DNA of 64,000 bases, taken from JBFMDN01 sp040753915 (GTDB lineage: Bacteria; Desulfobacterota; Desulfomonilia; Desulfomonilales; Desulfomonilaceae). Positions 9,866 through 18,539 of this stretch are shown here, piece by piece. The notes beneath the pieces were generated by a model. The model saw only the letters and a list, made by a program, of their open reading frames with translations, searched no databases and was not told the DNA's origin. The DNA lies in NCBI GenBank assembly GCA_040753915.1, contig JBFMDN010000006.1, positions 62,001-126,000 of the forward strand, written 5' to 3'. The position numbers and the translations under genes were made by a program. Within the stretch, counting starts at the first letter, position 1; every line of letters begins with the position of its first letter.

Positions 9866-11071
9866 TCATTCATGCCGCAATGCTTCAATGGGATCCAACT
9901 GGGCTGCCTTGCGCGCCGGGAAGTAACCGAAGACAACCCCTATGGTTGCAGACAGTGCGAAAGAGAATACGACGATGGCGACATTGAAGATGAAGGGCAC
10001 GTGAAGCAGCTTAGAGAGGCCGGCCGTTGCGGTCACCGCCAAGAGAATGCCGAGCAATCCACCGAACGAAGATAGGATCACCGATTCAATGAGAAATTGC
10101 AGAAGCACTTCACGTTCGAGGGCGCCTATTGCGAGCCGAATCCCAATCTCTCGGGTACGCTCTGTGACCGATACGAGCATGATGTTCATGATGCCGATCC
10201 CCCCTACGAGCAGACTGACCGCGGCGACTCCGCCGAGAAGACTCGTGAGCACCTGGGTTGTTCCGGTCAGCGTCTTGGCAATTTCCTTCGTGTCCATTAC
10301 GTTGAAGTCGTCTTGCTCGCCCGCGGCAAGGTGGCGGCGCTCACGCATGACTCGCTCGATTTCCCGCTGAGCCCTGGCGGTAGACGACCCCTCCCAAACG
10401 GAAAGCATAATCATGTTTACATCCTGACTTCCGGAGATGCGTCGCTTGAAGGTGCGCAGAGGTACGACTATCAAGTCATCCTGATCCGTACCCATCATAC
10501 TCTGACCTTTCACCTCAAGCAGTCCGATCACCCGGAATGAGATTTTTTCGATACGTATTGTACTTCCGAGCGGATTACGATTGCCGAAGAGTTCTCTGCG
10601 CACGGTCTCCCCCAAAATGCACACTGAGACACCGGCGCGAAGCTCGCTGTCACTGAAGTAGCGACCGCTTTTAATGGAGCGACGCGTGACTCTGAGAAAC
10701 TCCTTGTTGGTTCCATTGATGGTGGTGGACCAGTTCTTATCCCCGAGAATTGCCCGCTGAGATTTTGTCCCCAGCGGTGCTACTGCCGATACCGAAGCGA
10801 CCTCGCGGCCGATCGCCTCAGCGTCTGCTTCCTTAAACTGCTTGGCGTCGGTCGATTGACCGGGACCCAACCTTTGTCCAGGCGTGATAATGACCAGATT
10901 GTTCCCCAGACTCGCCACCTGCTGCCTCACTTGGACGGTCACACCGCTGATAAGATTGACCATGATCACCACCGCACCTACCCCTATGACTATGCCCAGG
11001 AGGGTAAGCACAGAGCGAAGTACGTTGCGACGTAGTTCACGCAGGGCAAGAAGCGTCATGTTCCAAGTCAC
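9866..11071 (-). CDS. MacB-type ABC transporter permease
   Basis: Inner membrane permease of the MacB/FtsX type, 401 residues. The first membrane helix lies at about 20-45 (RSVLTLLGIVIGVGAVVIM), followed by a large periplasmic MacB core domain to about 260, and three helices near 275-305, 325-355 and 360-385. The C-terminus ends in the family signature FPARKAAQLDPIEALRHE. Its start overlaps the ATPase gene by 4 bases (ATGA), indicating translational coupling. In contrast to E. coli MacB, ATPase and permease are separate polypeptides here. It probably exports a hydrophobic or peptide substrate with the adjacent fusion protein and TolC homologue. Confidence 0.92.
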   Translation of the reverse strand: MTWNMTLLALRELRRNVLRSVLTLLGIVIGVGAVVIMVNLISGVTVQVRQQVASLGNNLVIITPGQRLGPGQSTDAKQFKEADAEAIGREVASVSAVAPLGTKSQRAILGDKNWSTTINGTNKEFLRVTRRSIKSGRYFSDSELRAGVSVCILGETVRRELFGNRNPLGSTIRIEKISFRVIGLLEVKGQSMMGTDQDDLIVVPLRTFKRRISGSQDVNMIMLSVWEGSSTARAQREIERVMRERRHLAAGEQDDFNVMDTKEIAKTLTGTTQVLTSLLGGVAAVSLLVGGIGIMNIMLVSVTERTREIGIRLAIGALEREVLLQFLIESVILSSFGGLLGILLAVTATAGLSKLLHVPFIFNVAIVVFSFALSATIGVVFGYFPARKAAQLDPIEALRHE

Positions 11072-11793
11072 GACGCTATCCTTTCGCTTGGTGTGTCCGA
11101 ATAGACAAGTCCGTCTCTAAAACGAACAATACGCCTAGCGTACTCGGCCATATCCTCTTCGTGCGTTACCATGATGATGGTGATTCGCTGATCGTTGTTC
11201 AGGAACTTGAGAAGTTCCATGATCTCATGGCTGCGGGCCGTATCAAGGTTCCCCGTGGGCTCGTCCGCCAATAGAACGGCCGGCCGGGTCACCAAGGCGC
11301 GGGCGATCGCCACGCGCTGTTGCTGGCCACCCGAGAGCTCGCCGGGAGTGTGGGTTTCCCGTCCCTTGAGTCCCACGTTTTCAAGAGCAGCGTACGCTCG
11401 CTCACGGCGCTCGCTCTCCGGGGCGCCGCGATACAGCAACGGCAGTTCCACGTTTTCCAGCGCTGTTGTTCGGTTGAGAAGATTGAACCCCTGAAATACG
11501 AAGCCAATGTTGTATCGGCGCAACAAGGCGCGTTGGTTGCGGGTCAGTCGGCCAACGTCGACTCCCTTGAATCGGTAAACGCCTCCGGTCGGCGTATCCA
11601 GGCAGCCGAGGATGTTCATGCACGTAGACTTTCCCGAGCCGCTCGGCCCCATTACCGCAACAAAGTCACCTTCATCGATCCGCAGATCCACGCCTCTCAG
11701 TGCATGCATGGCAGCTTGACCGACACCGTAGACTTTTTGGACGCCATTCAACTCAATTAGGAGCGGGATATCAGTTGGTCCCAAATCCATCAC
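11068..11793 (-). CDS. MacB/LolD-type ABC transporter ATP-binding protein
   Basis: Cytoplasmic ATPase subunit of the efflux pump, 241 residues. Walker A GPSGSGKS is at 49-56, the Q-loop in FVFQGFNLL near 99-106, the ABC signature LSGGQQQ at 153-159, and Walker B VLLADE at 173-178, with the switch histidine in VTHEEDMAEYA. It sits between the membrane fusion gene (3 bases upstream) and the permease gene (4-base overlap), so the three are cotranscribed and coupled. Family assignment is certain; the transported compound is unknown. Confidence 0.94.
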   Translation of the reverse strand: MMDLGPTDIPLLIELNGVQKVYGVGQAAMHALRGVDLRIDEGDFVAVMGPSGSGKSTCMNILGCLDTPTGGVYRFKGVDVGRLTRNQRALLRRYNIGFVFQGFNLLNRTTALENVELPLLYRGAPESERRERAYAALENVGLKGRETHTPGELSGGQQQRVAIARALVTRPAVLLADEPTGNLDTARSHEIMELLKFLNNDQRITIIMVTHEEDMAEYARRIVRFRDGLVYSDTPSERIAS

Positions 11794-11796
11794 CTC

Positions 11797-13101
11797 CTAA
11801 TCGGTATCGATCACGTCAATAGCCAGGGCCATACCGGGCTCCAAGTCGCCTTTGAGTATTTCCGTCCATGTCTCATCGGTGGCGCCGAGGGTTACGGCAA
11901 TGGGAACGAGCAGACCGTCCTTTACCGCCCAGACCCGATGCGAGCCATCCTTGTTCCTATCCTCCCTTTCCTGAACCTTGGATTGACCTGGAGGAGTTGG
12001 GAGGAGCATCTTGTCCAAACCTTCGAAGGATTTTTTCTTTTTTTTGACCGGCGGCGTGAATCGCAAAGCGGCATTGGGCAGCAGAAGCGCATTTTCCACC
12101 TTTTTCACGGTGATGCACGCAGTGGCCGTCATGCCTGGACGTAGGGATAAGTCTGAGTTATCTACGCTGAGAATCGCTTTATAAGTCACGACGCCGCTTG
12201 TGGTCTTGGAGCCAAACCGGGCTTGAAGGATCCGTGCTCGGAAAGTACGATTCAAGTATGCGTCTACGGTGAAAGTGGCTTCCTGCCCCTCTTTGACCTG
12301 ACTTATGGCGGCCTCATCTACGTCCACCTGAAGCTCCATTCGGGTCAGGTCTTCGGCAAGGGTGAAAAGCGTCGGCGTGGAAAACGACGCGGCCACGGTT
12401 TGTCCGGGCTCGACGCTGCGAGTAAGCACGATGCCGTTGATAGGGGAACGGATAGTCGCTTTGGAAAGCTCCGTTTCAGCGGAGTCGAGCGCGGCCTGCG
12501 AGCGAATAACCTCGGCCTTGGAGGCGGCAACCTCGGCTACGGCCTTTTCGAAAGCCGTCTCTTTCTCATCGAGTGTCTTTTGCGCCGCGGCGCCTTCGAG
12601 GTTGAGAACCTTTTGCCTTTTGTACTCGCGATCCGCTTCTTTGAGCTTCGCCTCGGCAAGTAAGACATTTGCCTTCGCATTTTCTAAAGAGGCCTTGGCT
12701 TGAGCTACGGAGAGCTCGAATTTCGATGTGTCGAGCCGAGCCAGCACCTGGTCACGCTTCACATAGTCGTTATAATCGGCCTCAACCGTTTTGACGGTGC
12801 CGGACAGCTCGCAGCCGATGTCAACCTTTCTTGTGGGTTCCAGAGTACCCGTAGCCGAGACAGTAATAACGAGGTCTCCTCGCCGGACGTCTTCGGTGCG
12901 GAACCTCGGCGACGTAGAATTTTCGGCCCATTTGACAATGACAATTATTATCCCGACCAAGACAACCAAACACACTGCGATAAGCCAACGTTTGAGCCAC
13001 CTTCGACTCTCCGCAGGGTAATCAAGTCCCAAGATTTCTTCGCCGTCGGGCTCGCCGTCCGGTTTTGGAAACGCTGCCTGATTACGTTCATCAATGTTCA
13101 T
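11797..13101 (-). CDS. HlyD/MacA-type membrane fusion protein
   Basis: Periplasmic adaptor linking the inner membrane ABC pump to TolC. About 434 residues: a charged cytosolic N-terminus, one membrane helix at about 37-57, a biotinyl-lipoyl half (VSATGTLEPTRKVDIGCELSG), a long coiled coil (about 120-210, rich in Ala, Glu and Lys), the second lipoyl half (IRSPINGIVLTRSVEPGQTV), then barrel and membrane-proximal domains. A run of five lysines (VKKKKKS) in the C-terminal part is an unusual insertion for this family. The start at 13101 is chosen for the AAGGA site; it overlaps the 3' end of the TetR gene by 11 bases. An HlyD protein next to a TetR of the CecR type resembles the E. coli cecR-ybhGFSR locus. 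Confidence 0.9.
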   Translation of the reverse strand: MNIDERNQAAFPKPDGEPDGEEILGLDYPAESRRWLKRWLIAVCLVVLVGIIIVIVKWAENSTSPRFRTEDVRRGDLVITVSATGTLEPTRKVDIGCELSGTVKTVEADYNDYVKRDQVLARLDTSKFELSVAQAKASLENAKANVLLAEAKLKEADREYKRQKVLNLEGAAAQKTLDEKETAFEKAVAEVAASKAEVIRSQAALDSAETELSKATIRSPINGIVLTRSVEPGQTVAASFSTPTLFTLAEDLTRMELQVDVDEAAISQVKEGQEATFTVDAYLNRTFRARILQARFGSKTTSGVVTYKAILSVDNSDLSLRPGMTATACITVKKVENALLLPNAALRFTPPVKKKKKSFEGLDKMLLPTPPGQSKVQEREDRNKDGSHRVWAVKDGLLVPIAVTLGATDETWTEILKGDLEPGMALAIDVIDTD

Positions 13102-13759
13102 CAGAAGATTCCTTCTGCAACGCTTCCCGAATGCCACGAATTCCCCACAAGCTGAACCGGGTAATGTGGTCGGCCAACTCGTCCAAACTAAAGGGCAGAT
13201 CCGCTTCCGGCGGCCTGATGGCTTGCCTGGAGAAGTGTGAGCGCAGCATGGGGTCGAGACATTGACTCATAACACTCACAAGACACAGCCGAATCTCTTT
13301 CATGGTTGCCTTATCGCCCAGGAGCTCTTTGAGGAGCGCCATGAACTCTCGATCAATCGGTTCGAAGACCTCATGAAGCGCAGAGTTGAGAAGCCCCGTA
13401 GGGTTGGCAACTTCCTTCTGGATGATATCTAGATCAAGGTTTTCAGGGTTGTTTGAACGTTGTACGAGCGCCGAAATACGGCCGCGGAGTCGCTCTTCCG
13501 GCGAGGCCTCCCGCGTAACCCCTCCGTCTGGAGGATAAGACTCCAATGACCTTTCAAAAGCGAATTTCCAAGCTTCGACGTACAGGTTGTCTTTACCTCC
13601 GAAATGATAGCTCACGGCCGCTGTATTTACTTGTGCCTTTTCGCAGATATCTGCGTTTGTAGCAGCCCAGTAACCTTTAGCAGCGAAAATTTCAGCAGCG
13701 GCTGTGAGAAGGCGCTGTCTTGTCCTCTCCGTGTCCGTCCTCAGCTTCTTCGGAAACAT
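13091..13759 (-). CDS. TetR-family regulator, CecR-like (DUF1956 type)
   Basis: Repressor of 222 residues. The N-terminal helix-turn-helix spans about 10-57 (RQRLLTAAAEIFAAKGYWAATNADICEKAQVN... ending in VSYHFGGKDNLYVEAW). The C-terminal ligand domain resembles CecR/YbiH: an extended helix with SLESYPPDGGV, PEERLRGRISALVQR and a region around DPMLRSHFSRQ. It is the first gene of the efflux operon and overlaps the fusion-protein gene, so it probably represses its own operon until an inducer binds. A palindrome over the promoter's -10 box supports this (see 13791-13828). Confidence 0.9.
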   Translation of the reverse strand: MFPKKLRTDTERTRQRLLTAAAEIFAAKGYWAATNADICEKAQVNTAAVSYHFGGKDNLYVEAWKFAFERSLESYPPDGGVTREASPEERLRGRISALVQRSNNPENLDLDIIQKEVANPTGLLNSALHEVFEPIDREFMALLKELLGDKATMKEIRLCLVSVMSQCLDPMLRSHFSRQAIRPPEADLPFSLDELADHITRFSLWGIRGIREALQKESSDEH

Positions 13760-13790
13760 TATTTCGTCTCCAGATATGAACTCTCCAGGT

Positions 13791-13828
13791 GATCTCTGAA
13801 ATTAAATTATTCAGTTGATCTTTGTCAA
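13791..13828 (-). promoter_or_regulatory. Promoter and palindromic operator of the TetR-efflux operon
   Basis: Reading the minus strand, TTGACA (13823-13828) and TTTAAT (13801-13806), 16 bases apart, form a good sigma70-type promoter about 35 bases before the TetR start. An inverted repeat covers 13791-13820: GATC-t-CTGAA, a 9-base AT centre, then TTCAG-tt-GATC. The CTGAA/TTCAG arms are exact and the GATC ends match with a one-base offset. The palindrome covers the -10 box, so a bound repressor would block initiation. Assignment of the TetR protein to this site is inference from position. Confidence 0.7.
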
Positions 13829-14419
13829 GGAAGATTTTTTGGAATTGATCTGCCCTCGAGAGAGTAGTCCAGGTTTTGAGTAAATGAATGGCGGCATCTT
13901 ATTTCAGATGGGCAATCCATCAAATCCTCAGCTGCTCTGATCGAGGGAGAGCGCGAGTCGGTCCTGACATTGTCAGAACGGCCCGTTTCTTCCAACTCAA
14001 GCGGGATTTCTCCCGCCTGACCGATGTGTACGCCGATTGCTTCCGATTCCTTGACAGACGTTTGGTGAAGTGCCTCATTCCCACGTTCCGAAGAAGAAAC
14101 GGCGGCAAACTGATGCGAGATATAAAGGCAACGCTGCTGCAGTAGGTTGGGTCCCCCATCTTCTCCGGATCCCATTGATCAGAAACAGCGGTGACATCGG
14201 AGAAGAGGCCTTCACGCCCGAATAGTCGAGCCGCTTCACCAATCGATATCGATGGAAGCTTTGTAAGGTTTCAAATTGTACTGCCAGAAATTGGGTGATT
14301 TTTGACAATGCATTGACCTGGGAGGGAGTATCATCGGAATAAATGGACTAGGGAAAGAGGGCGGTAACTTGTAGCAGCAACCGCCCGAATCATGCACGGG
14401 CTGTGATGCCCTCAAAACG
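13829..14419. other. Intergenic stretch with no supported gene
   Basis: About 590 bases between the TetR promoter and the zinc-ribbon remnant. Short open frames on both strands have no family-like composition and no ribosome sites. I see no clear terminator or inverted-repeat structure. Confidence 0.5.
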
Positions 14420-14857
14420 GTGTTCCGAGGATATTCCACGTTCTTGTTTCTACCAAAGAAGGTGTGGGGCGTGGCCCCGATTCCTTGGCCGCGGCCCACC
14501 GTGTGTCCGCGATGTAAGGGTGTGCGGCTCTGGGATCATGGATACGTTACTACCTTCTTTGACCGTGTTGTCGGGCAGGTCATCTTGCGCCCCTATCGTC
14601 GTCCGGAATGCGGGTGTGTACTGAGGGCGAGACCCGCAGGGTACTCGCAGAGGATTCAGGCTCCCATAGAGGCGATCCGTTCATCCGTCGCTTTCAGACT
14701 CAAGATGGGGGTCTGGCAACAGGACCGTTCCCGATCCTGGCGGGGCCATTGGCTGAGATCCTTTTTCCGGAAGGGGTGCGCCCGATTCGGCCATGGATGG
14801 CGCGAACGTCTGCTTGAGGGATTCGACGGGCTGATGGGCAGGGAGAGGTACTGGTGA
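14420..14857 (+). CDS. IS-associated zinc-ribbon protein, probable remnant
   Basis: Small protein of up to 145 residues with a zinc-ribbon pattern: CPRCKG (Cys-x2-Cys), then about 30 residues later PECGC. It continues with ARPAGYSQRIQAPIEAIRSSVAFRL and an Arg/Trp-rich tail (WRGHWLRSFFRKG). This layout resembles a family commonly found as an accessory frame next to transposase genes in Deltaproteobacteria; that is from memory and I cannot name the family with certainty. No transposase follows, so this looks like a leftover. The start is unclear: a GTG at 14420 or a later GTG near 14462. It lies 60 bases from a family A repeat. Confidence 0.5.
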   Translation: MFRGYSTFLFLPKKVWGVAPIPWPRPTVCPRCKGVRLWDHGYVTTFFDRVVGQVILRPYRRPECGCVLRARPAGYSQRIQAPIEAIRSSVAFRLKMGVWQQDRSRSWRGHWLRSFFRKGCARFGHGWRERLLEGFDGLMGRERYW

Positions 14858-14916
14858 CCCGTCGCATCTAATCTCCGAAGGCCATCTATCTGGGTGGACC
14901 TACCGAACCGTCCGAA

Positions 14917-15230
14917 TGGTCAGGACTTGCTTCTTGCTGTTTTCCCTTCCCGCCTTCCTCCTGCTGACTGAAGCGGCATGCAGCCCTTGGCGGCACGGCA
15001 ATTTCCCTTTGCGAAGCGTCACGGTGCACAGGAGCCTCGGCAATCGCGCCGCCTCGTTGGGATCCGGACCGGACTCTTCCCGGGGGGCAATCGAGAGAGG
15101 GCGAAAGGCAGCGCGATTCGATCAAGCTGTCAGATGAAGTGCCCCCGGAGAATGGCCATTCTCGGCAGTCTGGTCATGAGCGATTGAGCTATTCTTCCCG
15201 TGAAGCAATTCAAGAAACAAGCCTGACCCT
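14917..15230. repeat. Family A repeat, copy 3
   Basis: About 314 bases with inverted ends: GGTCAGGACTTGCTTCTTG at 14918-14936 against CAAGAAACAAGCCTGACC ending at 15228. The interior closely matches copy 2 (7767-8091). It ends directly before the MarR promoter region. Confidence 0.72.
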
Positions 15231-15241
15231 ATCACTTTTGC

Positions 15242-15270
15242 TTGACAGCATCTTTCGTATGCGTAATACT
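15242..15270 (+). promoter_or_regulatory. Possible promoter of the marR gene
   Basis: TTGACA at 15242-15247 is followed 16-17 bases later by a TAATAC/AATACT stretch, then by AT-rich sequence up to the MarR start at 15346. An imperfect palindrome, ATAC-TT-GTAT (15266-15275), overlaps the -10 area and could be an operator. The -10 match is weak. Confidence 0.35.
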
Positions 15271-15345
15271 TGTATGACGGTAATTTGCTGGCATATAAAT
15301 AACAAATCACCAATTCCCTTCGCCACTCCCAGGAGCCATTCCACC

Positions 15346-15789
15346 ATGGCACTACTCGATCCGATGGAATGCCCGTTGTACCTCGTCTCGAGGCTCAGTC
15401 TAGTCATTACGTCCGCGCTGAAGAAGCGCCTCATCGGAGCCGGTCTCGGACACGTCAAGCCTGCCTATTTGTGGGCCCTTCTGAGCCTATGGGTCGAGGA
15501 CGGTCTGAAAGTCACTGACGTCGCGCGGCGGGCTGGACTGGACAACTCCACCATGACCGGCCTGCTCGATCGGATGGAACGGGACGGACTCGTCGCGAGG
15601 ACAGCCGACATCAACGACAGGCGCACCTTGCGGATTTACCTGACCGACGAAGGAAGAAGGATCCAGGAACCTGTGATCACTGTAACTCTTCAGGTGCTCG
15701 ACGAATGCTTTGGAGGAATTCCGGAAGCGGATCTGGACGTTACCAAAGCCACGCTTGCGAGAGTCCTCTCGAAAGTCCGCGAGGATTGA
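15346..15789 (+). CDS. MarR-family transcriptional regulator
   Basis: Winged-helix regulator of 147 residues. The DNA-binding core reads LKVTDVARRAGLDNSTMTGLLDRMERDGLVAR (about 46-77), followed by the wing segment DINDRRTLRIYLTDEGRRI, both diagnostic of MarR. The ATG at 15346 is chosen because AGGAG lies 10 bases upstream and the longer open frame enters a repeat. It lies 176 bases upstream of, and codirectional with, a molybdopterin oxidoreductase gene, which it may control. The ligand is unknown. Confidence 0.9.
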   Translation: MALLDPMECPLYLVSRLSLVITSALKKRLIGAGLGHVKPAYLWALLSLWVEDGLKVTDVARRAGLDNSTMTGLLDRMERDGLVARTADINDRRTLRIYLTDEGRRIQEPVITVTLQVLDECFGGIPEADLDVTKATLARVLSKVRED

Positions 15790-15965
15790 GATTAGACGGA
15801 GCACGACCGATGTATCCGCTGGTGAAGCCCAGAATACGGAGGGCAAGATTGCGACATTCCACGACGAGTTGCGTGTCCTACGGGGCACATATTTCATACG
15901 CAAGCTGATCGGCGAAGAAACGGCTTTCGGAAGTAACTCAACAGCCAGAACTTACGGAGGATGAC

Positions 15966-18200
15966 ATGGCATCGTGGCAGAAGACAAGCTGTGTGTGTTG
16001 CGCCCAAAACTGCGGGCTGGAAGTGATGGTCGAAGAGAACCGGATCCTCAAGGTTCGCCCTGACAAAGAGAACCCTCGCAGCGAAGGGTACTGTTGTCGC
16101 AAGGGTTTGAAAATTGCCCACTATCAGCACCACGCAGATCGCTTGAAGCGGCCTCTCAAGCGGGTTGGCTCGGAATTCCACGAAATATCCTGGGACCAGG
16201 CTCTGGACGAGATTGCGGGGAAGCTGAAAACCATAGTGGAGACTCACGGGCCCCGCTCCCTTGCTTACATGGGCGGAGGCGGGCAGGGATGCCATTTTGA
16301 AGCAGCGTTTGGGGTGAGGTTTCTCAGAGGATTGGGATCGCACTATCATTACAGCCCACTGGCCCAGGAGCTGACAGGCTACTTTTGGGTGAACGGAAGA
16401 GGTTTGGGGAGGCAGTACTTGGGCACCATCCCCGACCACCACGAAACAGACATGCTGGTAGCCATGGGGTGGAACGGCTGGATGAGCCACCAAATGCCGC
16501 AGGCTCGACGGCACCTGAAGAGGATTTCCGAAGACCCGGACAAGTTGCTCGTGGTAATCGATCCCAGACGTTCAGAGACGGCTCAAAGGGCCGACATACA
16601 CCTGGCGATTCGTCCCGGCACGGACGCGCTGCTTTTGAGAGCAATCATAAGCATAATTCTCAGGGAGGGTTGGCAAAAAGACGCCTTCATTGAGGCTCAT
16701 GTGAGTGGTTTCGAATCCATTCGTCCGTGGTTCCTGAACTTCGATCCTCGTCCGGCAATCAGCCTTTGCAATTTGGACTATGAACAGGTTTACGAAGTCT
16801 CCCGACTCTTGGCCACTCGGAAGTGGTCATGCCACTCCGATCTCGGGATACTCATGGGCAGGCACAGCACCGTCTCGTCTTACCTGGAATTGATTCTGCT
16901 TGGCATTTGTGGACGCATAGGAATGCCGGGCGGGAATTTCATACCGGGGCACCTCATGCCCATAGGAGCGCATTCCGATGAACGCGATCCGAGGACTTGG
17001 CGTACCGCAGCCACGGATTTTCCTGCAATCATGGGCGTGTTTCCGCCCAACGTCATGCCTGAGGAGATCCTGGCAGATCGGCCGGATCGTCTGCGCGCGG
17101 TATGGGTGAGTGGCTCAAATCCCTTGAGATCCTATGCGGATACCACCGCTTATGAGACGGCGTTTCGGGCTCTCGATCTCTTGGTAGTCGTGGACGTGGC
17201 ATTTACGGAAACGGCCAGCCTGGCTCATTATGTGCTCCCGGCCGCATCTGCCTATGAGAAGTGGGATGGAACGTTTTTCTCCTGGAACTTTCCTGAGATC
17301 TATTTCCAGATGCGGCGTCCTGTGGTCAAGGCTGAAGGGGAATGCCTCGAGGAAGGAGAAATCCTCACACGCCTCGCTGACCGTTTGGGTTTGCTCCCGG
17401 AAATCCCTCAAACGCTATATGACGCCGCGTTCGGGGACCGCATGAGCTATGGCATGCAACTCTTGGCCTTTGCCAAGAGCGAACCCCGTGCGATGAAGTC
17501 CCTGCCGTTCATCCTCGGCAAGACCCTCGGGAAGGCACTCGGCTCGGTCAACCTTGCTCAACTTTGGGGAATGCTGCAAGTAGCACCCCAGTCCTTTCGG
17601 GAGAGTGCAGCACGTGCCGGCTTTGATCCCGGACCAGCCATGGGGGAGGGGATATTCAGATCCATTCTCGAGCACCCGGAGGGAGTCTGGATAGGCAAGT
17701 GCGATCCCTCGAAGCCCCTGGACCAGATACGCACCGAGGACAAGCGCATATGCCTCCTGATCCCGGAACTGGCGGAAGCCGTCCAGGGCATCGACGCCAA
17801 TAGCGAAGAGATTGCCCTTGCCATGACTAACGAGTATCCCCTCATACTCGCTGCAGGCCGCCACATGGATTACAACGCCAACACAATCATGAGGGACCCC
17901 GCCTGGACCGATGGAAGGACCAGGGTCTGCACCCTGATGATGCATCCTGATGATGCCGCGTCTCTGGGGCTTGAAGACGGCCGGATGGTCAGAATAAGGA
18001 CCGAGGCAGGAGCCGAGGATGTTGAGCTGGAAGTTACCGACACCGCCCACCGAGGTCAAGTGATCATGCCGCACGGATTCGGGCTTGTTCATGCGGGTCA
18101 AAAATATGGGGCCAATGTGAATCGTCTCACGAAGAACACTAACAGAGATCCGATCGCAGCCACGCCGCTGCACCGATTCGTTCCTTGCAGAATAGATTAA
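15966..18200 (+). CDS. Molybdopterin (Mo/W-bisPGD) oxidoreductase
   Basis: Member of the DMSO-reductase superfamily, 744 residues, cytoplasmic (no Tat signal). A 4Fe-4S site is formed by Cys9-x2-Cys12-x3-Cys16-x27-Cys44. Molybdopterin domains follow (WDQALDEIAGKL near 76, LVVIDPRRSETA near 195, AVWVSGSNPLRSYAD near 380), and the C-terminal dinucleotide-binding domain begins near 625 (PLILAAGRHMDYNANTIMRDP). Where the family normally shows the Cys, Sec or Ser metal ligand (about 130-140), this protein reads SPLAQELTG, so the ligand is not a Cys or Ser; Glu135 is one candidate. The start has GGAGG upstream. No electron-transfer subunits are adjacent, so the partner and substrate are unknown. 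Confidence 0.9.
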   Translation: MASWQKTSCVCCAQNCGLEVMVEENRILKVRPDKENPRSEGYCCRKGLKIAHYQHHADRLKRPLKRVGSEFHEISWDQALDEIAGKLKTIVETHGPRSLAYMGGGGQGCHFEAAFGVRFLRGLGSHYHYSPLAQELTGYFWVNGRGLGRQYLGTIPDHHETDMLVAMGWNGWMSHQMPQARRHLKRISEDPDKLLVVIDPRRSETAQRADIHLAIRPGTDALLLRAIISIILREGWQKDAFIEAHVSGFESIRPWFLNFDPRPAISLCNLDYEQVYEVSRLLATRKWSCHSDLGILMGRHSTVSSYLELILLGICGRIGMPGGNFIPGHLMPIGAHSDERDPRTWRTAATDFPAIMGVFPPNVMPEEILADRPDRLRAVWVSGSNPLRSYADTTAYETAFRALDLLVVVDVAFTETASLAHYVLPAASAYEKWDGTFFSWNFPEIYFQMRRPVVKAEGECLEEGEILTRLADRLGLLPEIPQTLYDAAFGDRMSYGMQLLAFAKSEPRAMKSLPFILGKTLGKALGSVNLAQLWGMLQVAPQSFRESAARAGFDPGPAMGEGIFRSILEHPEGVWIGKCDPSKPLDQIRTEDKRICLLIPELAEAVQGIDANSEEIALAMTNEYPLILAAGRHMDYNANTIMRDPAWTDGRTRVCTLMMHPDDAASLGLEDGRMVRIRTEAGAEDVELEVTDTAHRGQVIMPHGFGLVHAGQKYGANVNRLTKNTNRDPIAATPLHRFVPCRID

Positions 18201-18303
18201 GGGGCGAACCATTTAGTGACGTGAGGCGGATTCGGAGTATTCTTCCATCGTTGTTCCCTGATGTAAAGGCATGCCCTGAATAATTCACTTTATCAGAAAG
18301 ATA

Positions 18304-18333
18304 TTGACATTTCTTAAATAGCTGAATTAGAAT
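18304..18333 (+). promoter_or_regulatory. Promoter of the mla operon
   Basis: TTGACA (18304-18309) and TAGAAT (18328-18333) with an 18-base spacer lie in an AT-rich patch about 205 bases before the first mla gene. The rest of 18201-18539 holds no gene; the leader from about 18340 is untranslated as far as I can see. Confidence 0.6.
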
Positions 18334-18539
18334 ACGGACGCCAAAACCCCTTCGCAGGGTAACCGATTATTGCGTCTACCGTGGCGCGGGAGACGGTGTG
18401 TCCCGCGTGCGGTAGCTCGCTGGGCTGCTGACGGGTGGAGCCGGTACCCTGGGGTTGGCTCAAGGACGCTCCACCGATTGAATGTATTGGGTGGACGAAT
18501 CTCCGCCCTGTAGTTGGAGACTAATCTAGGATTGTCCTC

